A stretch of DNA of 64,000 bases from Sipunculus nudus (GCA_026874595.1 CM049314.1:36561229-36625228); one strand, 5' to 3'; positions 1 through 12,660 are shown, counted from the stretch's first letter. The notes: generated by a model not told the origin, from the sequence alone. Program-made: numbers and translations.

Positions 1-3000
1 TTGCTTTTGGCCAGTCCCATGGGTGGTCATGTTACACATGCATGTTTCACTAAATATGTATGTTTGATCGTCTGTCAAATTAACACTTTCCCCGCTCTCC
101 CTCCGTATGTGTCTCCGTTCCGTCCGCGTTCCAAATCTCCCATGCACGCACACATGAAAATTACATTAAATCAAAAACTATATCCATCTATATCTTTCAA
201 TTATATTGTTATCATTCAAATTCAAACTCTTGGCCGTATATATACAGGCAGGGATGGTTATCTTATAGTAACCCCAGAGGTAATCTGAATCGAGATGAGA
301 ATATGATAACACGGGGTTCATTTTAAAAAGCTTCATTTTATTCACTCGTATACATGCATATCATGGCTTCAAATTACTTTTAATTATTTAAACGAATGCG
401 AGGTTACGTGATCACTGCTGCAGATATGCATGTCTGTTGGTCACCCAATAACTCCAAACATTTTCTGTGGATTTCAATGAAATTTGGTTGCACTGTAGGC
501 CACAGCTAATGGAACCACTGGTTAAGAATTTAGTTGTTCTGAATCCGGTCGAGTTATGTCTTTTTTTTTTGTTAACATTTCGAGAAGGAATAACCCTTCG
601 TTTTTTTCCCCGAATATGTTAACCCAACGATTACGCCACCACGATGACACCACAATGCATAAATTTTGTTATAAAACATCAATTACCCCAATGTCGTCGT
701 CTTTTGGTGGATAGAGGAATCGACGGCGTCGGCTGATCGGTTAAAGTACTATAGGATCCGGGCCTTAGCAGAATATATGTCTATGTCCTCTGAGTGTTTT
801 TTTTTTATCTGATTGTCTCCGCCAGGTCCGTATGCGTCCAATAACGTCCGACTGTGTGTTTTTGTGTGTATGTTTGTTCATAACATAACGAGCGCAGATA
901 TAAATGGAATCCAAGGATATTGTCAGGGGACCTCGGGAATGGGCCAATTAAGATTTGGGTGTAGGTCCGGTTCGTGATCTGGATCCAGTATGGACTTACA
1001 GGAATATTCACTAATGTGCAGTCACAGACGCAGGAAATGATCCTGGGAATGTAGGCCAATTAGTGCATGCCAACATGGTCCAGCCTCATGCGCGACGCAG
1101 GTCACCTGCCCACCTATTCAGGTCAAGGCCGAGCGCCCAGTACTTGGAAGTGATGCTGTTCAGTGGCTATCTGCAATACGGCTTGTGTACACCGGCTATT
1201 TCAAAGTATGAACTTAAGCACCGGGATTCCAATGTCTCAGTAGCGTTTTTGAAACGTGTGCTCTCAGTTCTGAGGTGAGCGGCCGCTGCATCCAAGGATA
1301 GGGACCCTTCATATGGCGGAGGTTTGCATACCTAGTTTGCCGCTATGTTCGGCAAATGTATAGAATATACAGACAGGGCATGCTTTTGGTAAGCTTGATA
1401 CTGAAAGTAATGAAACAGACATCATGCACGGTGCTTGTACAATTTTTTTTGTGTGTTCATTATTTTTGGTTTAATGTTCTATCTGCAGAAGAAGAAGAAA
1501 TATCCGATTCCACCATGCAAAGTCCGGACATGACACATCGTTCCTCAGGAAAAATGTATATACTTCTGATGCATTATAGCTCAGTTTATTATAAAGAGTA
1601 TGGTACTTATGTTAGAACTATAAGTGACCTTGACCTAATTTCTAGGTCGCCTGCTACATTATCTATTATCGCCCAATTACAGGACAAACGGCAAGAGAAG
1701 ATGATACGTTTATGCGGCAGTTGTATGGTTCGCTTGTTTGTCGCACTACCATTCAAATATTTGACCGAATTGTAACCGCCTTTTCTTTACAGTCATGGTT
1801 GATTTGTTATGCGACCATCGAGTTAACGAACCTTGACTCGTATTTCTCATATCTTTCCCGCGATTCAAATATTTTCTGCGCTTATATATGACAAAAAATA
1901 AAGTGTCCTGGAAATATGTCGCATTCCGCGATCCAGAATGCTGGCTGAGGGATGTGGTCTACGAGTACTTTCTAGTTCTAATAATTTTCCCATTACTATG
2001 TTTCGCATTTCAGCGCCTTTTCCTCATTCCTGTCAATACAATATATATCTAGAGAAAATAAGCAAAGATTAACAGAAGCTTAGTCGTTAACACTTCAAAT
2101 AATCGATCGCTTTACTCTCACTTCAGAATCACTTCAAGGAACGTTTTACAAGTTCGGCTCTGTATAGTTGCTCACATTTTGAAATGGTGTCTCATCGCTG
2201 GACTCTGGCATTTTACCATAAGTGCGTCTGCTGTAACTTTGCATGTGTGGTAGTATATGGATGAGATTTAAAATTTTGCACACGACTGAATCTTCGTGAG
2301 TGCACTTTCATGTCCTGCCTATAGATGGCACCACCTAAATTTCCATATTTGTCAAGTACCTTTTTCGTGTATTCATGCATGTTGATCAGTTTTTCTTTGG
2401 GATTTCCTGAAAAATATTTACGTGTGTAACTGAATAAATATCCGTCATTGTCTTGTGTGGTGGCGCCACCTACATTTTATGCAAGGATGGCGGTCTTAAT
2501 TTGTCATTTGGGTGTAGACTGCTGATATTGAGTAAGGACTGCTTTCATTGTCTGGTTCCCTGCTGCATTTATCGATCACAGGTCTGCAGCCTCCACTTCA
2601 GGAGCATTAAACAAGAGGACTGTATCAAAGGCTGTGCCGAAAATACCCATAACACCTCCCAAAAGAAACAGGCCCACTATTCTCAATAAGTAATATTAAT
2701 TGCCTTCATGACACTGTCAACATTGTTATTTCTCCATCCAATATATTAACACCTTGATAAGGATAACGCCTCGTAAGCTCAGATTGCGAGTGACTAATTT
2801 AAGTTGTTTCCATGTCCTCGTACGTGTATGCTTGTAGGCGTGAAAAATCACTCATATGAATCTCTGTAACTGTGGTGTTTCCATGTGTCCCGGCAGCGTA
2901 TATTTAAATGTGCTCATATGAGCCGATGTGAGGTACGATTTTCACGCACATAGGGTGTGCGTGATAGGGTGTGCGTGAATTCTTGGTAAAATGCCGCCTC

Positions 3001-3200
3001 TCAAGCAATTGTTGTGAGGAAGACCTGCTATACCCATTGTACCACTCTATGCTTCTGACAGTTCTTTCATAAACGTACATGCACATGGAAACACAACTTT
3101 AAAGAGGCCGTCACATATCCAAAACGAAACCAACCCGACTTCTCAGGGAGCCCAAAAAGTGCATTTTCCTCAGGAATACGGGAGGTGTCTGCTCAATCAT
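1..3200. other. AT-rich sequence without recognisable gene
   Basis: I see no gene, RNA or clear mobile element here. Short open frames (for example 1063-1278 and 1356-1775 on the plus strand) have no family resemblance and look like chance. Around 2455-2480 there is a copy of the 12-bp palindrome GGTGGCGCCACC, and a related form lies near 2325; the same palindrome recurs in the tandem arrays at 37-41 kb and 56-58 kb, so this may be a decayed monomer. Confidence 0.4.
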
Positions 3201-3213
3201 TTGTAAGGGTCGC

Positions 3214-4010
3214 ATGCAGGCCAGCGAAACCTGTTCAGCGATTTCCAAATGGCGAATTAAACAGGTCGCCCGTAGATCGCTCGACCATCGGCCAATTCGA
3301 TCGTTATTCAGGCGGCAATCCGACGATTCTAGTCCATTCTCTGCTTTAAAATTCGGACGGAGATCGGCAAAGCAGCGCGGACGCCGTATGGACTCCCTCC
3401 GACACTCGACCCCATTCCGCGTATCCCGCTTGACTTTGAGTTAATTTCGGGCTCGCTCTGTGCTGCGTGCTGGTTCTACATGCCCGGCCAGGTTCCTCCT
3501 GGCAACACACGAATTTGGTCCCCGGGGTATATATATCCCCTGCATTTTGAAATACTTTCAACATCTTGTACACGGTATGCAGCAGCTATGTCAACTTACC
3601 CTGCCCTTCCCTATACCCCGACAACTCGGTGCTCGTATTTTGCAGGGCTAAGCAGCTGTGCTTTGCACTTTATCAAAATCTTCAAAGTACTAAGTAGCTA
3701 TCGTGTATTCTTTCCTCTCTCAAACCTCAGAAATATGATTTGTACAGTTTTTTTAAATCTCATATATATGTATATATATATTCGCGGCGCTGATGTCGGG
3801 CGGCCATCGACAGACCGATTGATCAGCGTCCGAAATTCGGACGGCGCCCACCCGTTAGTCCGCTTGTTTACTGATAGGTGTCGGGCAATGCCTGATCACT
3901 ATAGTGTTCAAAATGATTACCCGAGCCCCGTCCAAAATGTAACATGCAAGGTAGACTTTAAGCGAAAAACAGGTTCGACTCCCAGGCGGGCTTGAAATTC
4001 GACGACTTTA
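3214..4010. repeat. GC-richer island with repeated CGG/TCGG words, possible decayed element
   Basis: Two GC-rich blocks (about 3214-3480 and 3780-4030) are rich in words such as TTCGGACGG, and a near-palindrome centred near 3836. They are separated by AT-rich sequence. The composition resembles the TIR element at 41888-42502, but I could not define terminal repeats. The open frames across it (3214-3444, 3480-3995 plus) look incidental. Confidence 0.25.
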
Positions 4011-5150
4011 GTTTAGATCCACAAATTCGACCGGAGGCCCTTAGATATGTGTCATCGGCTTTAAGGCAGTCGATGTTAGCAACAATCGCTACATAACTGG
4101 AACAGAGAAACATAGAGGAATTGCAAAGCAAATATTTTAAATTTTTACCATACAGGCGTCATGCGTTTCCTCATTGAACACAAGTAGCGTGTTTCCCGTT
4201 TAGTGCAGGCATAGGACCTCGTGACATCATACGGGCCGGGTTTTCCTTGGACCGAATTCGAAAACGGATTTTAATGGGCCGAACCGGATACACTCCATGG
4301 CGTTGTTTCTGAAAGATTGGCGCTGCGGTAGCCCCTTAGCAAAATTTCTCAGGATTATTGTGGAAAATGGCCCCCTTGGGACACACTTGGCATCATTCTA
4401 TAGATATTTCAAGACCAAAGACGGTCATTTAAGAAACGTGGCCACAGAGGAGCCGCGTGACAACGGTTGACTGGCACCACCGTCAATTATAATATAGATG
4501 ATTAATGGTTGTATGTTTATTGACAATATATAGCTTTAGTGTGTTCGCCATGTGTTACATTCGAAATTACTTTTTGGTCAAATGATCCATTGCCTAAATA
4601 AGGCTTTTTAATATATTTCGGGCACCCTGAATATATTTAAAATACTCAAGAAATTCGATATCATCTATTTTTATTGAGAAAAAATATCTTTCTGTTCTAG
4701 CATAAAACTAAAAGCATAATGCAAAAAAATTAAAACTTGAAAGTCAGCTAAGACCTGTACGCGCGGAGAAAAAATAAATATAAAAAAATCATAGTCGCGA
4801 AGCTACAAAAATATGCAAATAACCCAGGTAACATCAACCGTAAAAATAATCTGTATATTGTATTACAGATGAGCACCTGTACATATGGACTCAGTAACCT
4901 TAGTCAGCATTTGCCGACATCTGGATGAAAAGATGCTTTTGTTTCAATATCTATACCGTAAATCAACTTTTTTTTATGAAGGCGCCAAAGCATGAAATAT
5001 TTATTTGTTGAGTACCACTCCGGGCACGTTTAATCGTTCTGTACTCAAATGACTTTTCAAACGCCCATTATACTGAAGGTACCAAGGACTCGTATAATGT
5101 ATGACTCTATATTTTACGCTCATTAATGTATATTAAAATATATTTGTAAC
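4011..5150. other. No recognisable feature
   Basis: AT-rich sequence. I see no gene, structured RNA or repeat boundary that I can support. Confidence 0.4.
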
Positions 5151-5690
5151 AGTTTATTCGAGTACATGTTAGCAATAAATTTCAAATGGCAATTTATTAT
5201 CACATGCATAATCTGACACAACTATATATAAACATGTACATATGTATATTTAGAGAAAATTGATTTTAACAATCGAGAATAACTTTGCATGAACGCAGTA
5301 AACAAAACTTTTATGAAACAACATTGCCTTAAAAAATTAATGAAATTGGTATTGTTCCGATGCTTTAAACAGATACATATACTCAATCCGCCTAGTGTAT
5401 TGCCTAGTTTTTGCTTTTCCGAGGTTCTTTGCTCCATATTTCAATGCGATATCAGCAGCTAACACAACAGTGTTAAGAGTTTATGCGAGTGCATGGTTGC
5501 AATAAATGTCCAATGGCAATTAATTAACACATAATCAGACAGACCTATATACACAAACATGTATAAATAAAGAAGATAAATGTTAACATACGAGACTATA
5601 AGGATCGAATAACTTTTGTAATAAACAAAACTGTTATATGAAAGGAATAAAGTAAGAAAAAGTGATATTGTTCTTAATCAATAGATATCT
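5151..5690. repeat. Old tandem duplication, unit about 327 bp
   Basis: The sequence from 5151 repeats from about 5478 with many substitutions. Shared landmarks in the same order are a GCAATAAAT word, an AATGGCAATTDATTA word, an AACATGTA word and an AGTAAACAAAAC-like word. A third partial copy of the last part appears near 6090-6180. No coding potential is evident. Confidence 0.55.
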
Positions 5691-6035
5691 TATATATATA
5701 TATATAAATATATATATATAAATATATATATTATATACATCTCTTGGTTATTGCATGCAGAGGTCCATTGCAGAGGTTCATTGCCTTATTTATTTTAAGC
5801 GGAATCAACAACTCACTTGAACAAGTTAACGGTCGATGGAATGGGACCGTTTAATCGACTTAGCAAGGAAATTTGTTTACATTCAACTTACGTTCTTTTT
5901 TCGTTATTGTTTCATTTGCTTCACATTATATTATCATATCCATGGTTTTTCTTAAACACCGATATGATGCAATATTCCATCTTTTTACATGTGGTAAATC
6001 AATAATTATTTGTCGGAAATTGACCGTCTATAATT

Positions 6036-6066
<31 letters not shown>

Positions 6067-6360
6067 ATTTAATTTGGTATTGACATATAAAAGAATATGA
6101 GAAAAAAACTTTTAATAGAGTAAACAAAACAGTTATGGAATAACTCTACCTTCAGAGAGGCAATCAAATAATATTTTTTAGGAATGCACAATTTAGGTGT
6201 CTTAAATATTAGGGCCAGCTTGGTATTACCTACAAATGTCGTATTGCAATATATTGCGATATATATACATTGTATGTGGTTTAGCGTTTTGCGATATGTA
6301 TTGCGATATTTTCATTGTATTAAATGCTTTGGAGATGAGTGCATTTTCTATACATTAATC

Positions 6361-6362
<2 letters not shown>

Positions 6363-6397
<35 letters not shown>
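6363..6397. repeat. (TA)n microsatellite, LTR insertion site
   Basis: A pure AT/TA run of about 35 bp that ends exactly where the solo LTR begins. The last four bases, ATAT, are repeated just after the LTR, as expected for a target-site duplication in a TA tract. Confidence 0.85.
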
Positions 6398-6401
<4 letters not shown>

Positions 6402-6553
6402 ACGGAACCTAATAATAACACATCACGTAATCGTGATGAACACAAATTTTGTGACGGAGATAAAAAAAATCAGATTCCGCCACACTAGGCAGCGTGAAAT
6501 GTCTAGGGGAATGAATAAAGAAGTCAATGTTTTTTGTAAACAAATAATTATAA

Positions 6554-6559
6554 TTTATT
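6554..6559 (-). terminator. Polyadenylation signal of the solo LTR
   Basis: AATAAA on the minus strand, downstream of the LTR TATA box and roughly 155 bp before the LTR 3' end. This is the expected place for the R/U5 boundary. Confidence 0.45.
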
Positions 6560-6980
6560 TTAAGAACTATCCTAACATTACAATACACTAAGTCAATACA
6601 ATTACACCGTATAACAACAATAAAAATGTACAGTACCAGAGTGTCCGGATCCTAGGCTTTGATTTCTGGACACCACCACTGCGACAGCTCAACAAGAGTC
6701 CTTTAACACAAATAATCTACGTATATTGATTAAATAAATCTTCCCAGAGAACAGTCCGATGTAATCTCGAGAACAATCTGTTGTAATCCAAAAGTTAAGT
6801 TCTAGTAATAATCCAAAAGGCAAAATTAAGACAATTCCTATATTAAGTCTGTACAAAATCCGTTGAGGATCTGTAAGTTCTGAAATTATCGGAAAGGTCC
6901 CAAGAAATACACTGACGAGAGAGTCACACTCTTCCGTGTCCGCTGGTATTTTTCTCTCTCCCGGCTCTAAACACAGCCCC

Positions 6981-6990
6981 TATTTATAGC
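6981..6990 (-). promoter_or_regulatory. TATA box of the solo LTR
   Basis: The minus strand reads GCTATAAATA. It is followed by pyrimidine- and purine-rich sequence in which transcription would start 25-30 bp on, near 6955. It could still act as a promoter firing toward lower coordinates. Confidence 0.5.
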
Positions 6991-7229
6991 TTTTTCACAT
7001 GAAGCCCATAACTTTCCATTCTGGAACATTCCAAAGAACATAACAATACACGTGTGCCCACAGAGCCTGAACAGACCCGAACCATCTAGAACACAAAGAA
7101 CGCTGTCTCCACGTTTCACACTTCACACGCAAGCCAGAGCCCAACTCGCGCGTCTCCCATAGCAACCAACAGGGCTAGCGCCTAACACAAATCAGAATGC
7201 CCGCGCATTATAAACCGATACATGGAACA

Positions 7230-7641
7230 ATATAAAAACATGTATATATATATATATATATGAGACAGTACTCAATGAAACCTTTAAAATCCCGTTTTTA
7301 TTTAGACCTTACATGTGTAATTAACTTGGTAATAGGAGAATTCTGGACTGAGCGGATGTGTACTAATCAAGAATGTGTAAAAGAAACTTAATTTTTCCTT
7401 TAAAAAGTTTAAGGCACATTTAAGAAACCATCGCAAATATGGTTATTTGAAAACTGTATCTCGATACGCAATATATGCAAATCCCCGTATCGGGATATAC
7501 CGATATATACAGATAGTATATCGCGCAGCCTTATTAAATATATATATTGACAAGCGTGTGTATCTCACTGGTGTTCCGGTTATTAGCGATTTTTGAAGCG
7601 GAATGGACAGCTTACCTGAAGGTCGGGCGAATGTTAGCTTA
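7230..7641. other. Spacer with short TA run
   Basis: AT-rich spacer between the solo LTR and the fold-back element, with a short (TA)n at 7241-7261. No gene is seen. Confidence 0.4.
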
Positions 7642-8111
7642 AGCCTCGGACACAACCCGCTGCGGTCACCGCACACCGTAGATCACCGTTCGGTTTTTGA
7701 AACCGCAAGAACACTTTTGCGGCCGACGTGCGGGAACGGCACCGTGTCTTCCTCATTCTCTCGGCCTTCGCACAGTAAAGAAAGCAAACCCTGCGGACGC
7801 CGCAAGCTGACCTTACGGAAGCCGCAAGAACCCCTTACGACAACCGTAGGTACGCCGTACGTCTCCCGGGTAGCCGAGATGGCGTATCCTACGACCTCCC
7901 TACGTCTACTGTACGGTGCCCGTACGGAGCCCGTAGGTGGCTGCCTGACGCACGGCCGCCGCATCAACTTAATCGCTTGCGCTAATGTCAGTTACGGTCG
8001 TTGCGGAGTCCCTGCGGCCTTTGAAAAACGCACGGTTGCCGTGCGTGTACCGCACGGAATAGCCGTAAACACTCGCCGTACCGCGACCGTATCCCCGTTG
8101 TGATCGAGGCT
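7642..8111. mobile_element. GC-rich fold-back MITE, copy 1 (470 bp)
   Basis: Starts AGCCTCGG and ends CGAGGCT, giving terminal inverted repeats that match at 13 of the first 15 bases. It is flanked by TTA on both sides (7639-7641 and 8112-8114), a 3-bp duplication of the kind PIF/Harbinger elements make. The interior is packed with short complementary words (GTACGG, CCGTAC, GCGGT, ACCGC) and should fold into an extended hairpin. A 166-codon open frame runs through it on the plus strand with others on the minus strand, as happens in GC-rich palindromic DNA; none looks like a protein. Confidence 0.7.
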
Positions 8112-8129
8112 TTATAAAGTCTGTATCAT

Positions 8130-8692
8130 AGCCTCGGTCACAACCCGCTGCGGTGACCACACACCGTAGAGTACCGTACGGTTTTTGGGACCGCAGGAAT
8201 ATTAAAACCTCGGTCATTACCCTCTGCGGTCACCGCCCACCGTAGATCACCGGTCGGTTTTTGAAACCGTAGGAATACTCATGCGGTCGACGTGCGGGAA
8301 CGGCAAGGTGTCTTCCTCATTCTCACGGCCTTCGCGTGGTAAAGTAAGCTAACCCTGCGGATGCCGCAAGCTAACCTTGCGGAAGCCGCTAAGACCCCTC
8401 ACGACAGCCGGAGGTACACCATACGTCTCTCGGGTAGCAAAGTAAGCGTAAAAAATAGCACGGGCATCCTACGACATCTGTACGTCTACTGTACGTTGCC
8501 GTAGGGAGCCCGTAGGTGGCTAATTGACGCGCGGCCGCCGCATCAACTTTACAAGCGCTTGCGCTAATGTCAGTTGCGGTTGTTGCGGAGTCCCTTCGGC
8601 CTTTGAAAAACGCACGTTGCCGTACGACAATCGCAAAGAATAGCCATACACACCCGCCGTACGGCGACCGTATCCCGGTTGTGACCGAGGCT
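8130..8692. mobile_element. GC-rich fold-back MITE, copy 2 with a duplicated head
   Basis: A second, diverged copy of the element at 7642-8111. It begins AGCCTCGGTCACAACC (8130) and ends with the inverted form GGTTGTGACCGAGGCT (8677-8692), a perfect 16-bp terminal inverted repeat. The first 75 bp or so are repeated again from 8205, so this is either a head duplication or one copy inserted in another. No clean target duplication is visible. Confidence 0.65.
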
Positions 8693-9830
8693 ATACTGGG
8701 CTCCTATACTATATTTTTGACTTATTGCGATTGGCATTCGCGAAAGAGTTTGCATACAAATGTCTCGAAACGTTAGCGGGGGTTTTTAGTTTCCTGGCGT
8801 GAGCCGCAGGGCCACGATCTCATATCTCTTCAATTCTGAACAGGTAAAAAAAAAAAAAAAAAAAAAAAACTGGTGCGAAAAATGTTAAAAAAAAGTTAAA
8901 AGAAATCGCTATTTTTTTGCGCGCAAATGTCTTGCAACAGTCGTTGCGAATTCCAAGTAGGCGCCCGGAGTTCCTGCATGCGACATTCATAAATATCAAT
9001 CAAATATAATTCAAGGCGAAAATAGCTTATTTTCGTAAGATAAAATGGTTTATTTATTTCATTTTGATTGTTAGTAAAGATGCAATTTAAATTACCACGT
9101 ATATAAGTATATTTTTTATATAGAGCTGTCACTTCCATTTTAAGTACATTTGGCATCATACTATGCAGAAAAAAACGAGTTTAAAGTTTCATATAAGTCT
9201 GTACTATTCAAACTTATAAAAATTATAACAAAATCTTCTTCGGATATTTTAATCATTATTTAAAAGTCACAGATTCATGTGAGCAATCAATAAATTTATG
9301 TATATTATTTTATGGTCTTTATATGTATTATAAATATACAATGTATTTATATTTAACATGGTTATATTTAATTTTAATTAATTTATTTATTTGTTGTTTA
9401 AATGTGTTATATTTATATATAGTTAACAATCACGTGATATAATTAAAGGTGCGCACGTGTATAACCTGTTGATACATATAGATCATATATATATATGACT
9501 GTGACTACAGGTACATAATATTATAAACTGTAGTTTTCGGGAGCCAGAATTGCGGTAATGAATAGGTCTTTAAATAAGTATGTATTGATATAAATCCTAA
9601 AGGATTTGTAAAAATACCAAAAATATCATGTAATTCTCGGTAGACTAGTACAGCGTTATATACCAGATAAACTCAAGTTTCATGCTACTGATATTATATG
9701 TATGACCACAGACTTTTTATAATTATTTGCCAATATTAGTTCCAAGCACGTATCTACGGTAATGTAAGTAAACAATAAGTTTAAATTATTTTCGAGTTTT
9801 TTTTCGTTACTCTGTTATACAGCTACCCTT
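8693..9830. other. AT-rich spacer with poly-A run
   Basis: Contains a run of A at about 8846-8869 and otherwise AT-rich sequence with a short TA tract near 9487. I see no gene or defined element. The A-run could be the tail of a lost retrocopy, but nothing recognisable precedes it. Confidence 0.35.
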
Positions 9831-10150
9831 TCAACTCGCTGAGTTAGTGCATGGTTCAGGCCACCAGGGAGCGCAAGGCACCCTGTCAAGGCCTTTGTCC
9901 GCTTTTTGAGCTCGGCTGTCTCTGAGGTAATTTGGCTTAAGCGATGACACTCCGTTGTCATATCGTCCATTCAACATTTTCTCACTAGAAGCTACAGGCC
10001 CGAAATTTTGCATGCGGATAAACAGGAAAGATTCTCTTGCCATATCTGAAACTAGGTCACCATAATCTCGCTTCGGGGGGCGGGGGGGGGGGGTGGGGGG
10101 GGGGGGGGGTGGGGGGGCGAGCCCCCTCTCAGTCCACCGCTTTATATATA
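9831..10150 (-). mobile_element. Possible hAT-like element end with poly-G tract
   Basis: On the minus strand a GCGGTGGACTGAGAGGGGGC word leads into a long G/C run. This resembles the common invertebrate hAT-type MITE ends seen here also at 51179 and 63628. The open frame through it (9831-10178 minus) gives a proline run from the G tract and is not a credible protein. Confidence 0.3.
10075..10117. repeat. Poly-G tract, potential G-quadruplex
   Basis: 43 bases, all G except one C and two T. Many runs of more than four G make a stable G-quadruplex likely on the plus strand. Confidence 0.9.
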
Positions 10151-10369
10151 TGAGGTGTATACAAGCAGGCTCAACCAATCATATTAATTCCATTTTGAAT
10201 GAAAGGAATGCAGAGGTTGAATGAGGCACGAAACATAGACTGCATGTACACACACTGTGTGTGTTGGGGAGGGGGGGGGATGGCATGAGTATATATAGAT
10301 ATACTTCGAGCGTCCTTTTCCATGATTTATTCTTATTTCCTTATGTTTCATATGTCTTATTAAAATATC

Positions 10370-10552
10370 CAGTGGAACCTCTCCAAGTGGGCACCTCAAT
10401 ATATACATATAGCTAAAGTGGCAACTTTTTTGCAGACTTTTCTCTCTTTCTTATTATGTATGTTGCTTTCTTAGCCTCCATATATTTGGCACCTCTATGA
10501 AGTGGGCATTTGGTCCAGTCCCAAGGATGCCCACATTAAAGAGGTTTCACTG
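10370..10552. mobile_element. pogo/Tigger-like MITE (183 bp)
   Basis: Begins CAGTGGAACCTCTCC and ends with the inverted form GAGGTTTCACTG, followed by TA. The inner part carries repeated GTGGGCACC / GTGCCCAC words. CAGTGGAACCTC is the characteristic end of pogo/Tigger elements of the Tc1/mariner group. It is related to the longer element at 46593-48047. Confidence 0.75.
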
Positions 10553-10744
10553 TATTACTTGTTCATTAATGATTAATGAATCCATGACTTGATAGTGGCA
10601 TTGTCTGTTAAATGAAATTGAAGGAAACTATGTCATGAGAATTTTATATTTTATATGCGTTCTGGGTTTCACATTTTACACGCAAAATAGGCTTTCAATA
10701 GGAAGAAAAATTATCAGGGCAAGTTATGACTGCTTTGTTTAAGG

Positions 10745-11310
10745 TATATACTCCGTTCCAACTACCTGTCTCCACCTGATTTTTGGGGGTTGTTTTCGTA
10801 AAAACTTTTTTTTCAATAAATTCCTAGAAAGCTTCATGTGGTAGTGATAACCTAATATAGCAAGCAAGAAAATTACGAATTAATCTCCAGTTTATATGTT
10901 TTACATTTTTTCTTACTCTTTCCAATGATCCGACAGATCAGATGTCTCCCTGCATGAGCCGCCATCTTTGTTTTGGCTGGTCATATTTTTATAGTGTTAA
11001 CATGACATCATCCAATCAGCAGCTGTAAACTGAGGCTGATTTTGCATGTGACCAATGATCTTGACCGCCATAAGTGGGACTGATATGTTGTAAAATGTAG
11101 ACTGCATGATTTCTCATATTTTAAAATAAATCTGTTTCTCAAATACTGTGTAAGGTATAGGTGTATTTTTATTTCCCTGGTTAAACATAAGGTCCATTTA
11201 TCATCTGTCCTTTATAATCATCTTTTCCCTCGAAATGTAACTATAAACAATTTTCATAGCAAAAAAATAGTTGCATGGACAGGGAGGGGGATGAAATAGC
11301 CTATATAGTC
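10745..11310. mobile_element. TA-flanked MITE family M2, copy 1
   Basis: Homologous along its length, in reverse orientation, to the element at 63044-63587. Both share terminal inverted repeats of about 40 bp containing TCCACCTG and a CCGCCATAAGTGG-like core. The left end lies near 10745 and the right end near 11310. No coding capacity. TA target duplication suggests Tc1/mariner-type mobilisation. Confidence 0.65.
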
Positions 11311-11476
11311 GGAAATTGTCAGTGACTGCTATATAGCCTACCAATGTCAGCTTTAATTCCCCCGCAGTTCGACTTCTGGTATTCCGATAGGACACTGGAA
11401 CAGAACTGGGCTTATATACGAAAGATATTTGGGGTGTAAGACACCCGAACCCTTTCGTTCCTGAAGGCCCTATATA

Positions 11477-11968
11477 TAAAGGGGCTCAATCACCTATCTG
11501 ACCTTTATAACTATAAAGGTAATCCCTTGGAGCTTTTATCAAAAATAGATCGGAAAACGTGGATATCACTGCACACAGGCTGCTTGTTTGTTTATATCAA
11601 CGTGTTTATAATATGTGGGGGGCCCGCCAAAATAATCAAAACAAATTTAACAAGGGTATCTGCATGGTTGCAGGTCAGATAAGCCAGAAATTTGAAAATG
11701 GCGTTTTGCAACAAGTGACCTTTCTATATCTCGGCAAATATACAATTAACATATACCTTCTTAGGTTATATTTGTTTTTCCCGTTTGTCAACATTGCTGT
11801 GATTACAAACATGTTGTTGATAAACAAGTTCATACATCCTTCATGGAGGCGTTATAAGAACTTTTCATATCCAGAATTACCATTAAATCATTAGTACATA
11901 CACAGAAGAAGCAAAAAAAATACATAAATTCTTTTTTTTTCAAAAGGCAGGTGAATGGGCAACTTTAA
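11477..11968 (-). mobile_element. TTAA-flanked MITE family R1, copy 1
   Basis: The same dispersed unit occurs at 30831-31305 and 61416-61874 in the opposite orientation. Ends read TTAA followed by a GCCCATTCACCT-type word, and in inverse TTAA-AGGGGC...ATCACCTATC. TTAA on the right side is exact; on the left the fourth base is altered. TTAA duplication is the hallmark of piggyBac-type transposition. The 111-codon open frame in it is not conserved in the other copies. Confidence 0.65.
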
Positions 11969-12045
11969 TACAGCTGGTCCTGCTTAATTTTCATACGCAT
12001 TATTGTATATTCCGTTTAATTGCATAAATTAATGAAAACCAAATC

Positions 12046-12049
<4 letters not shown>

Positions 12050-12115
<66 letters not shown>
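12050..12115. repeat. (TA)n microsatellite
   Basis: About 33 uninterrupted TA units. Confidence 0.95.
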
Positions 12116-12117
<2 letters not shown>

Positions 12118-12660
12118 GATAGTATATATATATATGCTTGCAGAACTAATCCAAAGATGCTCTATTAGCGGGATGCTAAGGGCTAGTATATACATATATA
12201 TAGCATTCTTTACGAAAATGGTCAGTTACACATTAACGTGTGTTTTCGTGCTGTCGCAATCGTAAGATGTGATCTGTTAATGGACGGTTGACGTAGTTAT
12301 AAATGTAATTATGCCTTGTTCGAGGCAGCTTCCACCGGGGAGCTTTCTCGGGGTGAGCGCTTAATTGACGACCAGCCAACTGATTGAATACCGGGTATAT
12401 GTGTTTCCTTCTGAAGCCAAACGTACTTTGAGAGTTCTGAGTCTTTTTCATATTTACTGAATGAATGACTGAATAATTTTTTGTGGTACCTGTAGCGGGA
12501 TTTGAAATTTGAAAAGAAAAGTTTAAAATAATAGCTTTCCCGAAGTCACAAAGACTCAACAAAAGATCTGACCCATTTTAAAATACAGACATAGTCCTAA
12601 TCCCCTTGCATACAATCCCACCTGACCAAGGCTGAGTGCGTCAACGCATAAATACATTTT

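Larger units (their letters stand above)
6398..7229 (-). mobile_element. Solo LTR of an LTR retrotransposon (832 bp)
   Basis: Read on the minus strand the segment begins TGTTCC and ends CCGTAACA, the TG...CA arrangement of an LTR. It is flanked by ATAT on both sides (6394-6397 and 7230-7233), a 4-bp duplication typical of Gypsy-type integration. It holds a TATA box on the minus strand (6981-6990, GCTATAAATA) and an AATAAA signal about 430 bp downstream (6554-6559), which gives a plausible U3-R-U5 layout with U5 near 6398-6535. No second copy, primer site or coding internal region is adjacent, so it is a solo LTR left by LTR-LTR recombination. The family is not identified. Confidence 0.72.

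Noticed and set aside
1356-1775. 139-codon open frame
   Set aside because: No recognisable motif, mixed AT-driven composition and no neighbouring exon signals; treated as chance.
7603-8103. 166-codon open frame on the plus strand
   Set aside because: It lies in a GC-rich fold-back MITE; both strands are open there because of composition, and the frame is not kept in the second copy.
9831-10178. Proline-rich 115-codon minus-strand frame
   Set aside because: The proline run comes from the poly-G tract, and the region looks like a hAT-type element end.
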